A DNA stretch of 44,504 nucleotides from an uncultured Chromatiaceae bacterium (GTDB taxonomy: Bacteria; Pseudomonadota; Gammaproteobacteria; Enterobacterales; Alteromonadaceae). Positions 34,501 to 42,163 of the stretch are shown here, piece by piece; the first letter of the stretch is position 1, and each line of letters begins with the position of its first letter. The stretch is from assembly GCA_937978655.1 (NCBI GenBank), contig CALJUX010000077.1, positions 1 to 44,504 on the forward strand, written 5' to 3'. The notes under the pieces were generated by a model that saw only the letters and a list, made by a program, of their open reading frames with translations, did not search any database and was not told the origin of the DNA. Both the position numbers and the translations under genes were made by a program.

Positions 34501-34712
34501 TTTAACGGCAGAAAGCCGTGCCGCTCAGCGCCGTAGTCGACGAAAGCTGCTTCCAGGCTGGGTTCAACCCGGGTGATTTTGCCTTTATAAATGTTGGCTT
34601 TTTTCTGTTCGTGACCTGGGCTCTCAATATCTAGGTCGTATAATTTCTGGCCATCGACCAGCGCAACGCGGATTTCTTCTTCCTGCGTCGCATTAATGAG
34701 CATTCTTTTCAT
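31578..34712 (-). CDS. rne: Ribonuclease E
   Basis: 1044 residues. Endonuclease that initiates mRNA decay and processes rRNA and tRNA, and the scaffold of the degradosome. An S1 domain (KANIYKGKITRVEPSLEAAFVDYGAERHGF), RNase H/5'-sensor regions and the DNase-I-like catalytic domain are present, with Asp in AIDINSSKATKGGD at about 302 and GLIVIDFIDM after it. The zinc-link CPRC lies near 403. The tail is non-catalytic: an amphipathic membrane anchor LLGKIGAFFKSLFAAP at about 550-565, an arginine-rich RNA-binding stretch, ERPERAERPER-type repeats and a long Ala/Val-rich region, ending with APMTKP that could be a partner-binding microdomain. It is preceded by a leader of about 430 bases. Confidence 0.96.
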   Translation of the reverse strand: MKRMLINATQEEEIRVALVDGQKLYDLDIESPGHEQKKANIYKGKITRVEPSLEAAFVDYGAERHGFLPLKEISREYFPSGYSFDGRPNIKEVVREGQEVIIQIDKEERGQKGAALTTFISLAGSYLVLMPNNPRAGGISRRIEGDERQELKDSLGQLEMPDGMGLIVRTAGVGKSYEELDYDLKALMKHWSAITTEAQNRPAPFLIHQESNVVFRAIRDYLRRDVGEILIDNPRIFEEAKLYIQQFRPDFAHRVKMYQGETPLFMHYQIETQIESAFRREVRLPSGGSIVIDSTEALTAIDINSSKATKGGDIEETAFNTNLEAADEIARQLRLRDLGGLIVIDFIDMTPVRHQREVENRLKEAVKQDRARVQIGRISRFGLLEMSRQRLRPSLGESATHVCPRCHGRGTIRSTESSALSILRLIEEEAIKDNTSQIHAQVPVSVATYLMNEKRESIRRIEARHGIRIFIIPNEHYETPHYEVTRIRIDEEIEESSYNMVKAPAVTNTLYHPVSDAVKEKPAIAAISMAEAPAPVAAPVMKAEAAPVATAATEAGLLGKIGAFFKSLFAAPAPEPEVKAEAPQRRQNNRDSRNRRGGRDNRDGRTDNRTDNRDGQKRRSEQDDSRPEARQPRQERNDKPRNARPEQKADRPERAERPERAERPERIERPERTERLDKKPQIEKAPRPAPVVDADDEVPSSSKVAERRQRRNMRKSVRLDKQQQAETGVETELPVIAEPVAVVVAPTEPVVAAVATDIVAEPLPVEISAEASDNTADAADAANGENRSRSRRSPRHLRAAGQKRKKEQQQGETDDAVDARYPEEDGVSAEQQLDLPIAAEAVESVGSTATASAEVVAAAAEESAVADAPVAEAAPAKPRRQRQREPKVAESAEVAATDVVAAEPAAEPVIAAEPVAPAAEVAAPAAPVAAVVADVAAQVETVAQPAPAVVAPAAAPVVEVAAVEEAPATMPTAVVAPAPAAKANRYGNMVVATMTKPVAVVDDSPAVVPQGVQYEVKATVEGTAGSASARQSAVAPMTKPPSVE
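32682..32778 (-). repeat. In-frame tandem repeats in the rne tail
   Basis: DNA encoding repeated E-R-P-E-R-x units (ERAERPERAERPERIERPER region) with a period of about 15-18 bases. It belongs to the disordered RNA-binding tail of RNase E, and such repeats vary in number between relatives. Confidence 0.7.
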
Positions 34713-35044
34713 TGTGTCTGACTCTTACATTCAGCCACAACAACAGCGCGCACAATCTATGCGTGTCAGATCACGTCAAACATATAAAAATGCAGTCTCC
34801 CGACTGGAATGCTTGAAAATCGATTTAATTATCAATTGTTGTTAAAACAGAACATCAACCGGGTTGTCAGTCGGGTTAATCTTCATTGAAAATCTGCACA
34901 CATCGCTAAAGCGCTGCGTTATAGCCTTACTTTTTTATGTGTTGCTCAGTTAACCGGCAGCTGTGTTGTGCCTCAAACAGTAATAAATTACGCACATTAC
35001 TGGATGCACATGGCGATTATTCGTCGGCGGGGAAGATAAAATCG

Positions 35045-35072
35045 TTGGTTTTCACCACGGATTCGGTATGAT
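35045..35072 (+). promoter_or_regulatory. Candidate rluC promoter
   Basis: TTGGTT, 16 bases, TATGAT. The -10 is close to consensus. It would give a leader of about 130 bases before the rluC ATG. Confidence 0.4.
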
Positions 35073-35155
35073 CTGCGTCCCGACCGGTGCCGCACAGCTT
35101 CTCTTACGTCTTTCTGAGCGCCCTAATGGCCATTTTTGGCTCAATTAGCGGGTCG

Positions 35156-35185
35156 ATTATCCCATTAATCAAGTTCCATTAGCAA
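35156..35185 (-). promoter_or_regulatory. Candidate rne promoter
   Basis: On the minus strand TTGCTA (35180-35185), 18 bases, GATAAT (35156-35161). It would give an rne leader of roughly 430 bases, in keeping with the long autoregulatory leaders known for rne in E. coli. It lies only about 25 bases before the rluC start codon on the other strand, so the two transcripts would overlap antisense. Confidence 0.35.
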
Positions 35186-35208
35186 CCTAAATGTAGCAGC
35201 AAACACGC

Positions 35209-36162
35209 ATGACAGATGAAAGAAAAACTCCGGTGCAATTTATTGATGTAGATGCAGAATTCGCCGGTCAACGCATCGACAATTTTCTGTTGGCCCGCCT
35301 CAAAGGGGTGCCGAAAAGCGTCATTTACCGTGTGGTGCGTAAAGGCGAGGTTCGGGTCAATAAAGGCCGGATTAAACCTGAATATAAATTGCAGGCCGGT
35401 GACCAGGTACGGGTGCCGCCGATGGTGGTTGCAGCGGAGGCCGAACCGGTTTCAGTCAAACTGACTTCAGTGAAAACACTGGAAAGCCACATTTTATATG
35501 AAGACAACGAACTGATTGTACTGAATAAACCCACAGGCATGGCCGTGCATGGTGGCAGCGGCCTGCAGTTCGGCGCTATCGAAGCATTGCGGGCGCTGCG
35601 GCCACAAGCCAAATTCCTCGAGCTGGTGCACCGGCTGGACCGGGATACCTCCGGCTGTTTATTGATTGCGAAAAAACGCTCGATCCTGACCGCGTTGCAT
35701 GAGCAACTGCGCTTAAAAGTCGTGGAGAAAAAATACTGGGCGCTGGTCGCCGGGCAATGGGACGGAAAAATCAAAAAAGTCACAGCGCCGCTGAAAAAGA
35801 ACACTCTGCAAAGCGGTGAGCGTATTGTCCGGGTCGATGAGCGTGACGGAAAACCGTCGGAAACCCGTTTTAAAATATTACAGCGCTTTGAAGAAGGCAC
35901 TTTGTTAGAAGCATTTCCCGTCACTGGACGAACCCACCAAATTCGTGTTCACACCGCCTGCAATGGCCATCCGATCGCTTGTGACGACAAGTATGGTGAT
36001 AACGAATTCACCGCGCAAATGAACGGTTTCGGTCTGAACCGGCTGTTTCTGCATGCCAAACTCATCAGTTTTGAACACCCGGTGTCTGGTCAGCGCCTGA
36101 CATTTGAAGCGCCGCTGGATAAGGCGCTGAGCCTGATCCTGACCAAACTGAGTAAGAAGTAG
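35209..36162 (+). CDS. rluC: 23S rRNA pseudouridine synthase RluC
   Basis: 317 residues. It makes pseudouridine at positions 955, 2504 and 2580 (E. coli numbering) of 23S rRNA. The N-terminal S4 domain (about 20-75: QRIDNFLLARLKGVPKSVIYRVVRKGEVRVN) is followed by the RluA-family catalytic domain, with HRLDRDTSG giving catalytic Asp144 and the downstream VTGRTHQIRVH motif. The pairing divergently with rne is the same as in E. coli and supports the RluC call. Its ribosome-binding site is weak. The HAD phosphatase gene follows after 20 bases. Confidence 0.94.
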   Translation: MTDERKTPVQFIDVDAEFAGQRIDNFLLARLKGVPKSVIYRVVRKGEVRVNKGRIKPEYKLQAGDQVRVPPMVVAAEAEPVSVKLTSVKTLESHILYEDNELIVLNKPTGMAVHGGSGLQFGAIEALRALRPQAKFLELVHRLDRDTSGCLLIAKKRSILTALHEQLRLKVVEKKYWALVAGQWDGKIKKVTAPLKKNTLQSGERIVRVDERDGKPSETRFKILQRFEEGTLLEAFPVTGRTHQIRVHTACNGHPIACDDKYGDNEFTAQMNGFGLNRLFLHAKLISFEHPVSGQRLTFEAPLDKALSLILTKLSKK

Positions 36163-36182
36163 TAAAGCGCGGGGATTGTGCG

Positions 36183-36830
36183 ATGCAAGATGTAAAAGTG
36201 GTGATTTTCGACTGGGACGGTACTGTGATGGACTCCGTCGGGAAGATTGTGAATTCTGTGCAGATCGCTGCCAAACGGCTGGCGTTGCCGGTGCCCAGCG
36301 CGCACGCGGCAAAACAGATTATCGGGCTTTCGCTTGATCCGGCATTTAAAACCTTGTTTCCACAGAGTTCAGCCGCAGAGCGTGAGTTATTGACAGAACA
36401 CTATAAAGACGTCTACAGCAATGTAGATCGGACGCCCACGCCGCTATTTGCCGGCGCGGACCATGTGTTCACGACCTTACGCCAGCGTGGTTATCAGCTG
36501 GCGGTCGCCACAGGCAAAGCCCGGCGTGGCTTAGACCGGATGTTTGCCGAAACCAATACCGGTCATCATTTTGTCACCAGCCGCTGTTCGGATGAAGCGC
36601 AAAGCAAACCTCATCCGCAAATGCTCGAACATATTCTGACAGAGTTGCAACTGACGCCGGCGCAGGCCGTGATGGTTGGTGATTCCCGTTACGACCTGAT
36701 GATGGCGCATAGTATAGGTGTGCACCGGATTGGGGTCACTCATGGTGTGCATGGTCACCCGGAATTTGCACCTTTTGCCCCGCACGCGGTGATCAACAGT
36801 CTCAGCGCGCTACTGGATATTTTCCACTGA
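36183..36830 (+). CDS. HAD-superfamily hydrolase (phosphatase-like)
   Basis: 215 residues, subfamily IA. Motif I VVIFDWDGTVMDS supplies Asp10 and Asp12; motif II is around VATGKARRGL and motif III/IV is VMVGDSRYDLMMA. A helical cap domain lies between. It is similar in layout to phosphoglycolate phosphatases and YrfG-like enzymes, but the substrate cannot be read from sequence. It has a GCGGGG upstream and probably shares the rluC transcript. It is convergent with maf, ending 25 bases from it. Confidence 0.9.
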   Translation: MQDVKVVIFDWDGTVMDSVGKIVNSVQIAAKRLALPVPSAHAAKQIIGLSLDPAFKTLFPQSSAAERELLTEHYKDVYSNVDRTPTPLFAGADHVFTTLRQRGYQLAVATGKARRGLDRMFAETNTGHHFVTSRCSDEAQSKPHPQMLEHILTELQLTPAQAVMVGDSRYDLMMAHSIGVHRIGVTHGVHGHPEFAPFAPHAVINSLSALLDIFH

Positions 36831-36841
36831 GTAGCTGAGCG

Positions 36842-36872
36842 CTGCTGTTGCCGGTTATCCGTGCAACAGCAG
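36842..36872. other. 10-bp inverted repeat overlapping the maf stop codon
   Basis: CTGCTGTTGC and GCAACAGCAG pair across an 11-base loop. The repeat spans the end of the maf coding frame (stop at 36855-36857) in the convergent junction. No T-run follows on either side, so it could hinder read-through from both genes without being a classical terminator. Confidence 0.5.
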
Positions 36873-37457
36873 GTCGAGGCCCGCAGTTTTTAACATGGCG
36901 TGCAGCTTTATCAGCGGTAAACCAATCAGACTATTCGGGTCGTCGCCCTCCAGGCGTTCAAACAACGTAATACCCAGTCCTTCAGATTTAAAGCTGCCGG
37001 CGCAATTCAGCGGTTGCTCGCGTTGTATATAACTGTGGATTTCAGCATCAGTCAGTTCGCGGAAATGCACAATAAAACGGTCGAGGATTGTTTCGGTTTG
37101 ATTCGTTGTAGTGTCGGTGACCGACAATCCGGTTAAGAACTGAACCTCTTGACCACTGAAGCTGCGTAACTGGGCAAAAGCACGCTCTTCAGTATGTGGT
37201 TTGCCAAGGATTTGGCTGTTAAATACCGCCACCTGATCTGAACCAATCACCAAAGCTCCCTCTGTCAACGAAGTGAGCTGTGCGGCAACAGCTTGCGCTT
37301 TTGCTGCCGACAGGCGTAGTACCAGCTGTTCAGCTGTTTCACCGGCGAGCGGGGTTTCGTCGACTTCAGGTTTGGCGGTCTGAAATTGCGTCGTCAGTTT
37401 TTCTAATAAAGCACGGCGATATATCGATGTTGAAGCCAGCCACAATGATTTGGACAT
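36855..37457 (-). CDS. yceF: Maf-family nucleotide pyrophosphatase (YceF, 7-methyl-GTP type)
   Basis: 200 residues. Hydrolyses modified nucleoside triphosphates to monophosphates, with YceF acting on 7-methyl-GTP. The N-terminal LASTSIYRRALLEKL motif, the VDETPL acid loop, GSDQVAVFNSQILGKP and the SFKSEGLGITLFERLEGDD segment are typical of YceF rather than YhdE. The genomic place beside yceD-rpmF-plsX, as in E. coli, supports this. It diverges from yceD. Confidence 0.92.
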   Translation of the reverse strand: MSKSLWLASTSIYRRALLEKLTTQFQTAKPEVDETPLAGETAEQLVLRLSAAKAQAVAAQLTSLTEGALVIGSDQVAVFNSQILGKPHTEERAFAQLRSFSGQEVQFLTGLSVTDTTTNQTETILDRFIVHFRELTDAEIHSYIQREQPLNCAGSFKSEGLGITLFERLEGDDPNSLIGLPLIKLHAMLKTAGLDLLLHG

Positions 37458-37562
37458 ATTCAGCCTTTTGTTTAATTTGCGTCGTCAAATGATAAGACGC
37501 GCACTATAATATTTTTCTTTGATTTTCGCGTTAGAAAAGTTAACAAAAGTCTGATCAACCCT

Positions 37563-37591
37563 TTGACAGCAATGGGTTCGATCTATATGAT
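37563..37591 (+). promoter_or_regulatory. Near-consensus promoter of yceD-rpmF
   Basis: TTGACA, 17 bases, TATGAT: a full -35, the optimal spacer and a five-of-six -10. Transcription would begin about 37598, only about three bases before the yceD ATG at 37601. There is no Shine-Dalgarno sequence before that ATG. Confidence 0.75.
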
Positions 37592-37600
37592 GCGCGCCTT

Positions 37601-38125
37601 ATGCAAAAAGTAAAAATACCTATTACCATCGATCCGGCCCGCGCCGCGCAAAAGCGCAGCAGCTTTGACGGGATCCTGCCACTGCAAAATCTGACCCGGT
37701 TATCAGAGCAGTTGTTGCAGACAGACGGTGATGTGGCAGTGGTAGTGAATTGCGGCAATGACGAACAAGGTCTGGTCTATATAGAGGGCGAAGCCCACTG
37801 TACAGTACAAGTCAGATGTGAGCGTTGTGGCGATAACATGACACTGCATATAGACAGTAGTTTTGCATATACCCCGGTGAAAGGGGATGATTCGGCTCAA
37901 GAAGAGATTCCACAACGCTACGACGTGGTCGAAACAGACGAACACGGCGAAGTGAACCTGCGGCAATTGGTTGAGGACGAATTAATTCTGGCGCTGCCAC
38001 TGTTTCCGATGCACGATGAAGGTCAATGCGACCCGAATAAACTGCAGATGAGCTGGGGCGAAATAGAGCCAGAACCAGAGAAACCGAACCCATTTGCAAT
38101 TCTGCAAGAATTGAAGAAAAAGTGA
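37601..38125 (+). CDS. yceD: YceD/DUF177 protein, 23S rRNA accumulation factor
   Basis: 174 residues, widely conserved upstream of rpmF and implicated in 23S rRNA metabolism. It has the N-terminal MQKVKIPITIDPARAAQKR, the two-cysteine motif CERCGDNM in mid-protein, the acidic QRYDVVETDEHGEVNLRQLVEDELILALPLFPMH block and the C-terminal NPFAILQELKKK that matches E. coli-like ends. The start matches E. coli YceD, so the very short leader is not a mis-called start. rpmF follows after 19 bases with a strong AGGAGA. Confidence 0.94.
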   Translation: MQKVKIPITIDPARAAQKRSSFDGILPLQNLTRLSEQLLQTDGDVAVVVNCGNDEQGLVYIEGEAHCTVQVRCERCGDNMTLHIDSSFAYTPVKGDDSAQEEIPQRYDVVETDEHGEVNLRQLVEDELILALPLFPMHDEGQCDPNKLQMSWGEIEPEPEKPNPFAILQELKKK

Positions 38126-38144
38126 TTTTTTTAGGAGAAAGACC

Positions 38145-38309
38145 ATGGCTGTACAACAGAACAAAAAATCTCGCGCCCGCCGCGACATGCGTCGTTCACA
38201 CGACGCGCTGACTGGCCCAACGCTGTCAGTTGACGCAACAACTGGTGAAACGCATCGTCGTCACCACATTACTGCTGACGGTTTTTACAAAGGCCGCAAA
38301 GTAAAATAA
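38145..38309 (+). CDS. rpmF: Ribosomal protein bL32
   Basis: 54 residues (MAVQQNKKSRARRDMRRSHDALTGPTL at the start; TADGFYKGRKVK at the end). Large-subunit protein of the zinc-free, cysteine-free L32 type, as in E. coli. TTAGGAGA lies eight bases before the ATG. Too short for usual ORF cut-offs but unmistakable. It sits between yceD and plsX, the common arrangement coupling ribosome and lipid synthesis genes. Confidence 0.97.
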   Translation: MAVQQNKKSRARRDMRRSHDALTGPTLSVDATTGETHRRHHITADGFYKGRKVK

Positions 38310-38315
38310 GTCCCG

Positions 38316-39356
38316 GTGCACCAAGTGCAACCAACCAGACTTAAAATTGCGTTAGATATGATGGGGGGCGATCATGGCCCCCTATCTACTATTCCTGCAG
38401 CGATAGACGCTGTATCTGAAAATTCCCTGCTTGATCTGATTCTTGTTGGAGACGCTGCTGCGATCCGACAGGCGCTCGCCGATTCCGGTTATTCGGACCA
38501 CCCACAATTACAGGTTCAACACGCCAGTCAGCAAGTTTTGATGACTGATAAGCCCTCTGTTGCGCTGCGGACAAAACGTGATTCGTCGATGCGTGTTGCG
38601 CTGGATTTGGTGGATCAGCAAAAAGTACAGGCGTGCGTCAGTGCCGGTAATACCGGAGCTTTAATTGCGATGGCACACTTTGTACTGAAGATGCTCAATG
38701 GCATTGAGCGTCCGGCGCTTATCAGCGCGCTGCCCACCACAGTTGGCAGTCCGGTGTTTATGCTGGACCTTGGTGCCACAGTGAACTGCGACTCTGACAC
38801 CTTGTTTCAGTTTGCCGTAATGGGCGCAGTGATGGCGGAAGAAGTGGAGTCCATTCACCAGCCGAAAGTTGCCTTGCTGAATATGGGTGAGGAAGAAATC
38901 AAAGGCTCGGACCAAATCAAACGCACATCTTTATTGTTGTCAGAGTGCTCTGACATCAACTACATCGGCTACATCGAAGGCAATGATATCTTTTCCGGCA
39001 AAGCCGATGTCATAGTCTGTGACGGCTTTGTCGGTAATGTGGCGTTAAAGACTTGCGAAGGAGTCGCGAAACTTATCATCAGGCGCTTCGAGCAGGCGCT
39101 GAAAAACAGCATGTCTGCGCATTTATTCGGCTGGATGATCAAACCGCTGCTGAAAAGCATCGGAACCGGCGTGAACCCCGACCACTATAACGGTGCAAGT
39201 CTGATAGGATTGCGCGGAATTGTAGTGAAAAGTCATGGAAATGCGACAAAAGAAGCATTTCTCAGTGCCATCCGGCAGGCGGTGCGCGAGGTTGAACGCC
39301 AGGTGCCCGCGAAAATAAAAGACCGGTTGGAACACGTATTAATCGATAAAGCGTAG
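38316..39356 (+). CDS. plsX: Phosphate acyltransferase PlsX
   Basis: 346 residues. It makes acyl-phosphate from acyl-ACP for phospholipid synthesis, as a peripheral membrane enzyme. IALDMMGGDHGP and SAGNTGALIAMAHFVLKML are diagnostic, and GASLIGLRGIVVKSHGNA lies near the end. The start is a GTG at 38316 without a ribosome-binding site, six bases after the rpmF stop, so translation probably relies on coupling. A second GTG at 38325 is also possible. Confidence 0.94.
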   Translation: MHQVQPTRLKIALDMMGGDHGPLSTIPAAIDAVSENSLLDLILVGDAAAIRQALADSGYSDHPQLQVQHASQQVLMTDKPSVALRTKRDSSMRVALDLVDQQKVQACVSAGNTGALIAMAHFVLKMLNGIERPALISALPTTVGSPVFMLDLGATVNCDSDTLFQFAVMGAVMAEEVESIHQPKVALLNMGEEEIKGSDQIKRTSLLLSECSDINYIGYIEGNDIFSGKADVIVCDGFVGNVALKTCEGVAKLIIRRFEQALKNSMSAHLFGWMIKPLLKSIGTGVNPDHYNGASLIGLRGIVVKSHGNATKEAFLSAIRQAVREVERQVPAKIKDRLEHVLIDKA

Positions 39357-39362
39357 GTCTGC

Positions 39363-40322
39363 ATGTATTCTCGCATTATAGGCACCGGGAGTTATTTTCC
39401 GGCGCAAATCCGCACCAATGCGGATCTGGAACATATGGTGGAAACCACCGACGAATGGATTATCGAACGTACCGGCATTCGTGAACGCCGGATCATTGGC
39501 GAAGACGAAACCGTCGCCACTATGAGCACTGCCGCTGCACGCAAAGCGATTGAAGCCGCCGGCATTGATAAAAACTCCATTGACATGATTGTACTGGCCA
39601 CCACCAGTGCTTCGCGGGCATTGCCAAGTGCCGCCTGCGAAGTGCAGCGTGAGCTGGATATTCCCGGCATTCCCGCCTTTGACATCGCCGCCGCCTGCGC
39701 CGGTTTTTGTTATGCGCTCAGTATCGCCGATCAGTATATTAAAGGTGGCATGGCCAAACGCGTGCTGGTGATTGGGGCAGATTGCCTGTCGCAGCTGGTG
39801 AGCCCGGAAGACCGTTCTATGGTGATTCTGTTTGGTGATGCCGCTGGTGCCGTGGTACTGGAAGCCTCAGAACAGCCAGGGATCCTGTCAACACACATTC
39901 ATGCAGATGGCAAATATTCCGAATTGCTGTATGTCGACAATCCGCGTCGTGGTGTCGAAGCTTCGGTCCATGAAAGCTGGGGCGCGATGAAAGGTAACGA
40001 CGTGTTTAAAGTTGCCGTCACTAAATTATCAGAAGTGGTTGAGCAGACACTTGCTGCCAATAATCTCGACAAATCGCAAATCGACTGGCTGGTGCCACAT
40101 CAGGCAAACTTGCGGATCATCTCCGCGGTCGCGCGTAAACTGGATATGTCGATGGACCAGGTAGTGATTAACCTGGACCGTTATGGCAATACGTCTGCCG
40201 CGACTGTGCCGACAGCGCTTGATGAAGCTGTGCGCGATGGCCGGATCAAGCGCGGTCAGACTTTATTGCTGGAAGCCTTTGGCGGCGGATTTGCCTGGGC
40301 TTCGGCTTTAGTGCGTTATTAA
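39363..40322 (+). CDS. fabH: 3-oxoacyl-ACP synthase III
   Basis: 319 residues. It condenses acetyl-CoA with malonyl-ACP to begin fatty acid synthesis. Thiolase-fold catalytic triad: Cys112 in AAACAGFCYAL, His246 in VPHQANLRI, Asn276 in RYGNTSAA. ERTGIRERR is the CoA-site loop. It starts six bases after plsX. Confidence 0.96.
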   Translation: MYSRIIGTGSYFPAQIRTNADLEHMVETTDEWIIERTGIRERRIIGEDETVATMSTAAARKAIEAAGIDKNSIDMIVLATTSASRALPSAACEVQRELDIPGIPAFDIAAACAGFCYALSIADQYIKGGMAKRVLVIGADCLSQLVSPEDRSMVILFGDAAGAVVLEASEQPGILSTHIHADGKYSELLYVDNPRRGVEASVHESWGAMKGNDVFKVAVTKLSEVVEQTLAANNLDKSQIDWLVPHQANLRIISAVARKLDMSMDQVVINLDRYGNTSAATVPTALDEAVRDGRIKRGQTLLLEAFGGGFAWASALVRY

Positions 40323-40346
40323 TCTCATACATTGCAGAGCAGAATA

Positions 40347-41285
40347 ATGAAGCAAAAACTTGCATTGGTATTTCCTGGCCAGGGTTCACAAACTGTGGGC
40401 ATGTTGGCAGATCTTTATGCGGAATTCTCGCTGGTCCGTGACACTTTTGCCGAAGCATCCGCTGCGCTTGGTTATGACCTGTGGGCGTTAATCGCCAATG
40501 GTCCGGAAGCCGATTTAAATGAAACCCACCGCACACAACCGGCGTTGTTAACCGCTTCAGTCGCTGTCTGGCGCTTGTGGCAACAACAGGGCGGTGCGAC
40601 GCCGGCTTATCTGGCCGGCCATTCACTGGGCGAATATTCGGCGCTGGTGTGCGCCGGTGTGCTGACTTTGGCTGACGCCGTCAAACTGGTCGAAAAACGC
40701 GGTCAGTATATGCAAAGCGCAGTGCCCGCCGGTACTGGGGCTATGTCTGCCATTATTGGCCTTGATGACGCCTTAATTGCCAAAGCCTGTGAAGAAGCTG
40801 CGCAAGGTGAAGTGGTGTCGCCGGTCAACTACAACTCGCCGGGACAAGTGGTGATCGCCGGTCATAAAGCGGCTGTGGAACGTGCCAACGAGCTTTGTAA
40901 AGCTGCAGGCGCTAAACGCGCTTTGCCGTTGCCAGTCAGTGTGCCAAGCCATTGCGCGCTGATGCGTCCAGCTGCGGAGCAGCTCGCCAAAGATTTGCAA
41001 ACGCTGTCGTTTCACGCGCCTGTCATTTCGGTAGTGAATAATGTTGACGTTGCTATCGCCGCTGATGCGGCTGCTATTCAGGACGCTTTAGTCCGGCAAT
41101 TATTCAGTCCGGTGCGCTGGACTGAAACTATCGAATATCTGGCAGCGCAGGGTGTCACTGAAGTGATTGAGCTTGGCGCCGGTAAAGTACTGAGCGGTTT
41201 AATTAAACGCATTAACAAAGAATTAGTGACAACGTCGGTCAACGATGTTGCGTCGTTACAAGCTGCGCTGGCAGCAAAAGAATAA
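40347..41285 (+). CDS. fabD: Malonyl-CoA:ACP transacylase
   Basis: 312 residues from the ATG at 40347; an upstream TTG at 40332 is in frame but is not needed, and FabD normally begins MKQKLALVFPGQGSQ-like as here. It loads malonyl groups on ACP. Nucleophile Ser93 lies in AGHSLGEYSALVC, with PVSVPSHCALM near the His/Arg partner. It is in line with fabH and fabG. Confidence 0.95.
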   Translation: MKQKLALVFPGQGSQTVGMLADLYAEFSLVRDTFAEASAALGYDLWALIANGPEADLNETHRTQPALLTASVAVWRLWQQQGGATPAYLAGHSLGEYSALVCAGVLTLADAVKLVEKRGQYMQSAVPAGTGAMSAIIGLDDALIAKACEEAAQGEVVSPVNYNSPGQVVIAGHKAAVERANELCKAAGAKRALPLPVSVPSHCALMRPAAEQLAKDLQTLSFHAPVISVVNNVDVAIAADAAAIQDALVRQLFSPVRWTETIEYLAAQGVTEVIELGAGKVLSGLIKRINKELVTTSVNDVASLQAALAAKE

Positions 41286-41293
41286 GGATTTTT

Positions 41294-42037
41294 ATGACTG
41301 CTTTTATCTCTCTGGAAGGCAAAGTCGCATTAGTGACCGGTGCCAGCCGCGGCATAGGCCGGGCTATCGCAGAACAGCTTGCAGCGCTTGGCGCTAAAGT
41401 GATTGGTACTGCCACCAGTGAAAAAGGTGCCCAGGCGATCAGCGATTATTTAGGTGCAGGCCAGGGCCTGGTACTGGATGTCGCGAGCGCAGAATCGATT
41501 GAACAATGCCTCGAAACCATTAAAACCAATTTTGGTGATATCGACATCCTCGTCAATAATGCCGGCATCACCCGCGATAATCTGTTAATGCGGATGAAAG
41601 ATGAAGAATGGTTTGATATTATTCAGACCAACCTGACGTCTGTGTTCCGTATGAGCAAAGCCGTGATGCGTACCATGATGAAAAAACGCTTTGGCCGTAT
41701 TATCACTATCGGTTCTGTGGTCGGTTCTATGGGCAATGCCGGTCAAACCAACTACGCAGCAGCGAAAGCTGGTGTGCTTGGATTTACAAAATCTCTTGCG
41801 AAAGAAGTGGCGTCTCGTGGTATAACTGTCAACGCTGTTGCCCCTGGTTTTATCGACACCGATATGACTAAGGAGCTGACGGAAGAGCAAAAACAAGCGA
41901 TCTTTGGTCAGGTACCGGCGAATCGTCTGGGACAACCTGAAGAAATTGCGGCCACTGTCGCGTTCCTGGCATCGAACCAGGCCGCGTATATTACCGGTGA
42001 AACGATTCACGTTAACGGCGGCATGTACATGGTTTAA
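41294..42037 (+). CDS. fabG: 3-oxoacyl-ACP reductase
   Basis: 247 residues. NADPH-dependent reduction of 3-oxoacyl-ACP. SDR motifs TGASRGIG, NNAGITRD, and the catalytic Ser141, Tyr154 and Lys158 (GSVVGSMGNAGQTNYAAAKAG region split across 140-160). AAGGA precedes the start, eight bases after fabD. It is followed by the acpP gene after a 126-base gap. Confidence 0.96.
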   Translation: MTAFISLEGKVALVTGASRGIGRAIAEQLAALGAKVIGTATSEKGAQAISDYLGAGQGLVLDVASAESIEQCLETIKTNFGDIDILVNNAGITRDNLLMRMKDEEWFDIIQTNLTSVFRMSKAVMRTMMKKRFGRIITIGSVVGSMGNAGQTNYAAAKAGVLGFTKSLAKEVASRGITVNAVAPGFIDTDMTKELTEEQKQAIFGQVPANRLGQPEEIAATVAFLASNQAAYITGETIHVNGGMYMV

Positions 42038-42076
42038 ATATCAGGTTTGACCAGCAGGAAATGCCAATCGCATGGC

Positions 42077-42105
42077 TTGCATCGACCTGAGTGAACCACT
42101 AAACT
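42077..42105 (+). promoter_or_regulatory. Candidate acpP promoter
   Basis: TTGCAT, 17 bases, TAAACT in the fabG-acpP gap, about 50 bases before the acpP ribosome-binding site. acpP is often transcribed from a strong promoter of its own, which fits. Confidence 0.5.
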
Positions 42106-42163
42106 AGCCGCCACACAAAATTGCACGAATTGTTGCGATTTATATGAGAAAAAGGAAGAAAAG

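Larger units (their letters stand above)
34713..35208. other. 496-base divergent rne/rluC intergenic region
   Basis: No gene is supported here. It holds the probable rne leader (minus), the rne and rluC promoter candidates described separately, and a small CAGTC/GACTG hairpin at 34793-34806 followed on the minus strand by CATTTTTA. In E. coli the long rne leader mediates feedback of RNase E on its own message; a similar role here is inferred from length and position only. Confidence 0.5.

Noticed and set aside
41585..42010. Minus-strand frame of 141 codons within fabG
   Set aside because: It is antisense to conserved SDR motifs and has no independent support.
42121..42148. TTGCAC...TATGAG as the acpP promoter
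   Set aside because: Its start site would fall within or beyond the acpP ribosome-binding site; the TTGCAT-N17-TAAACT pair upstream is better placed.
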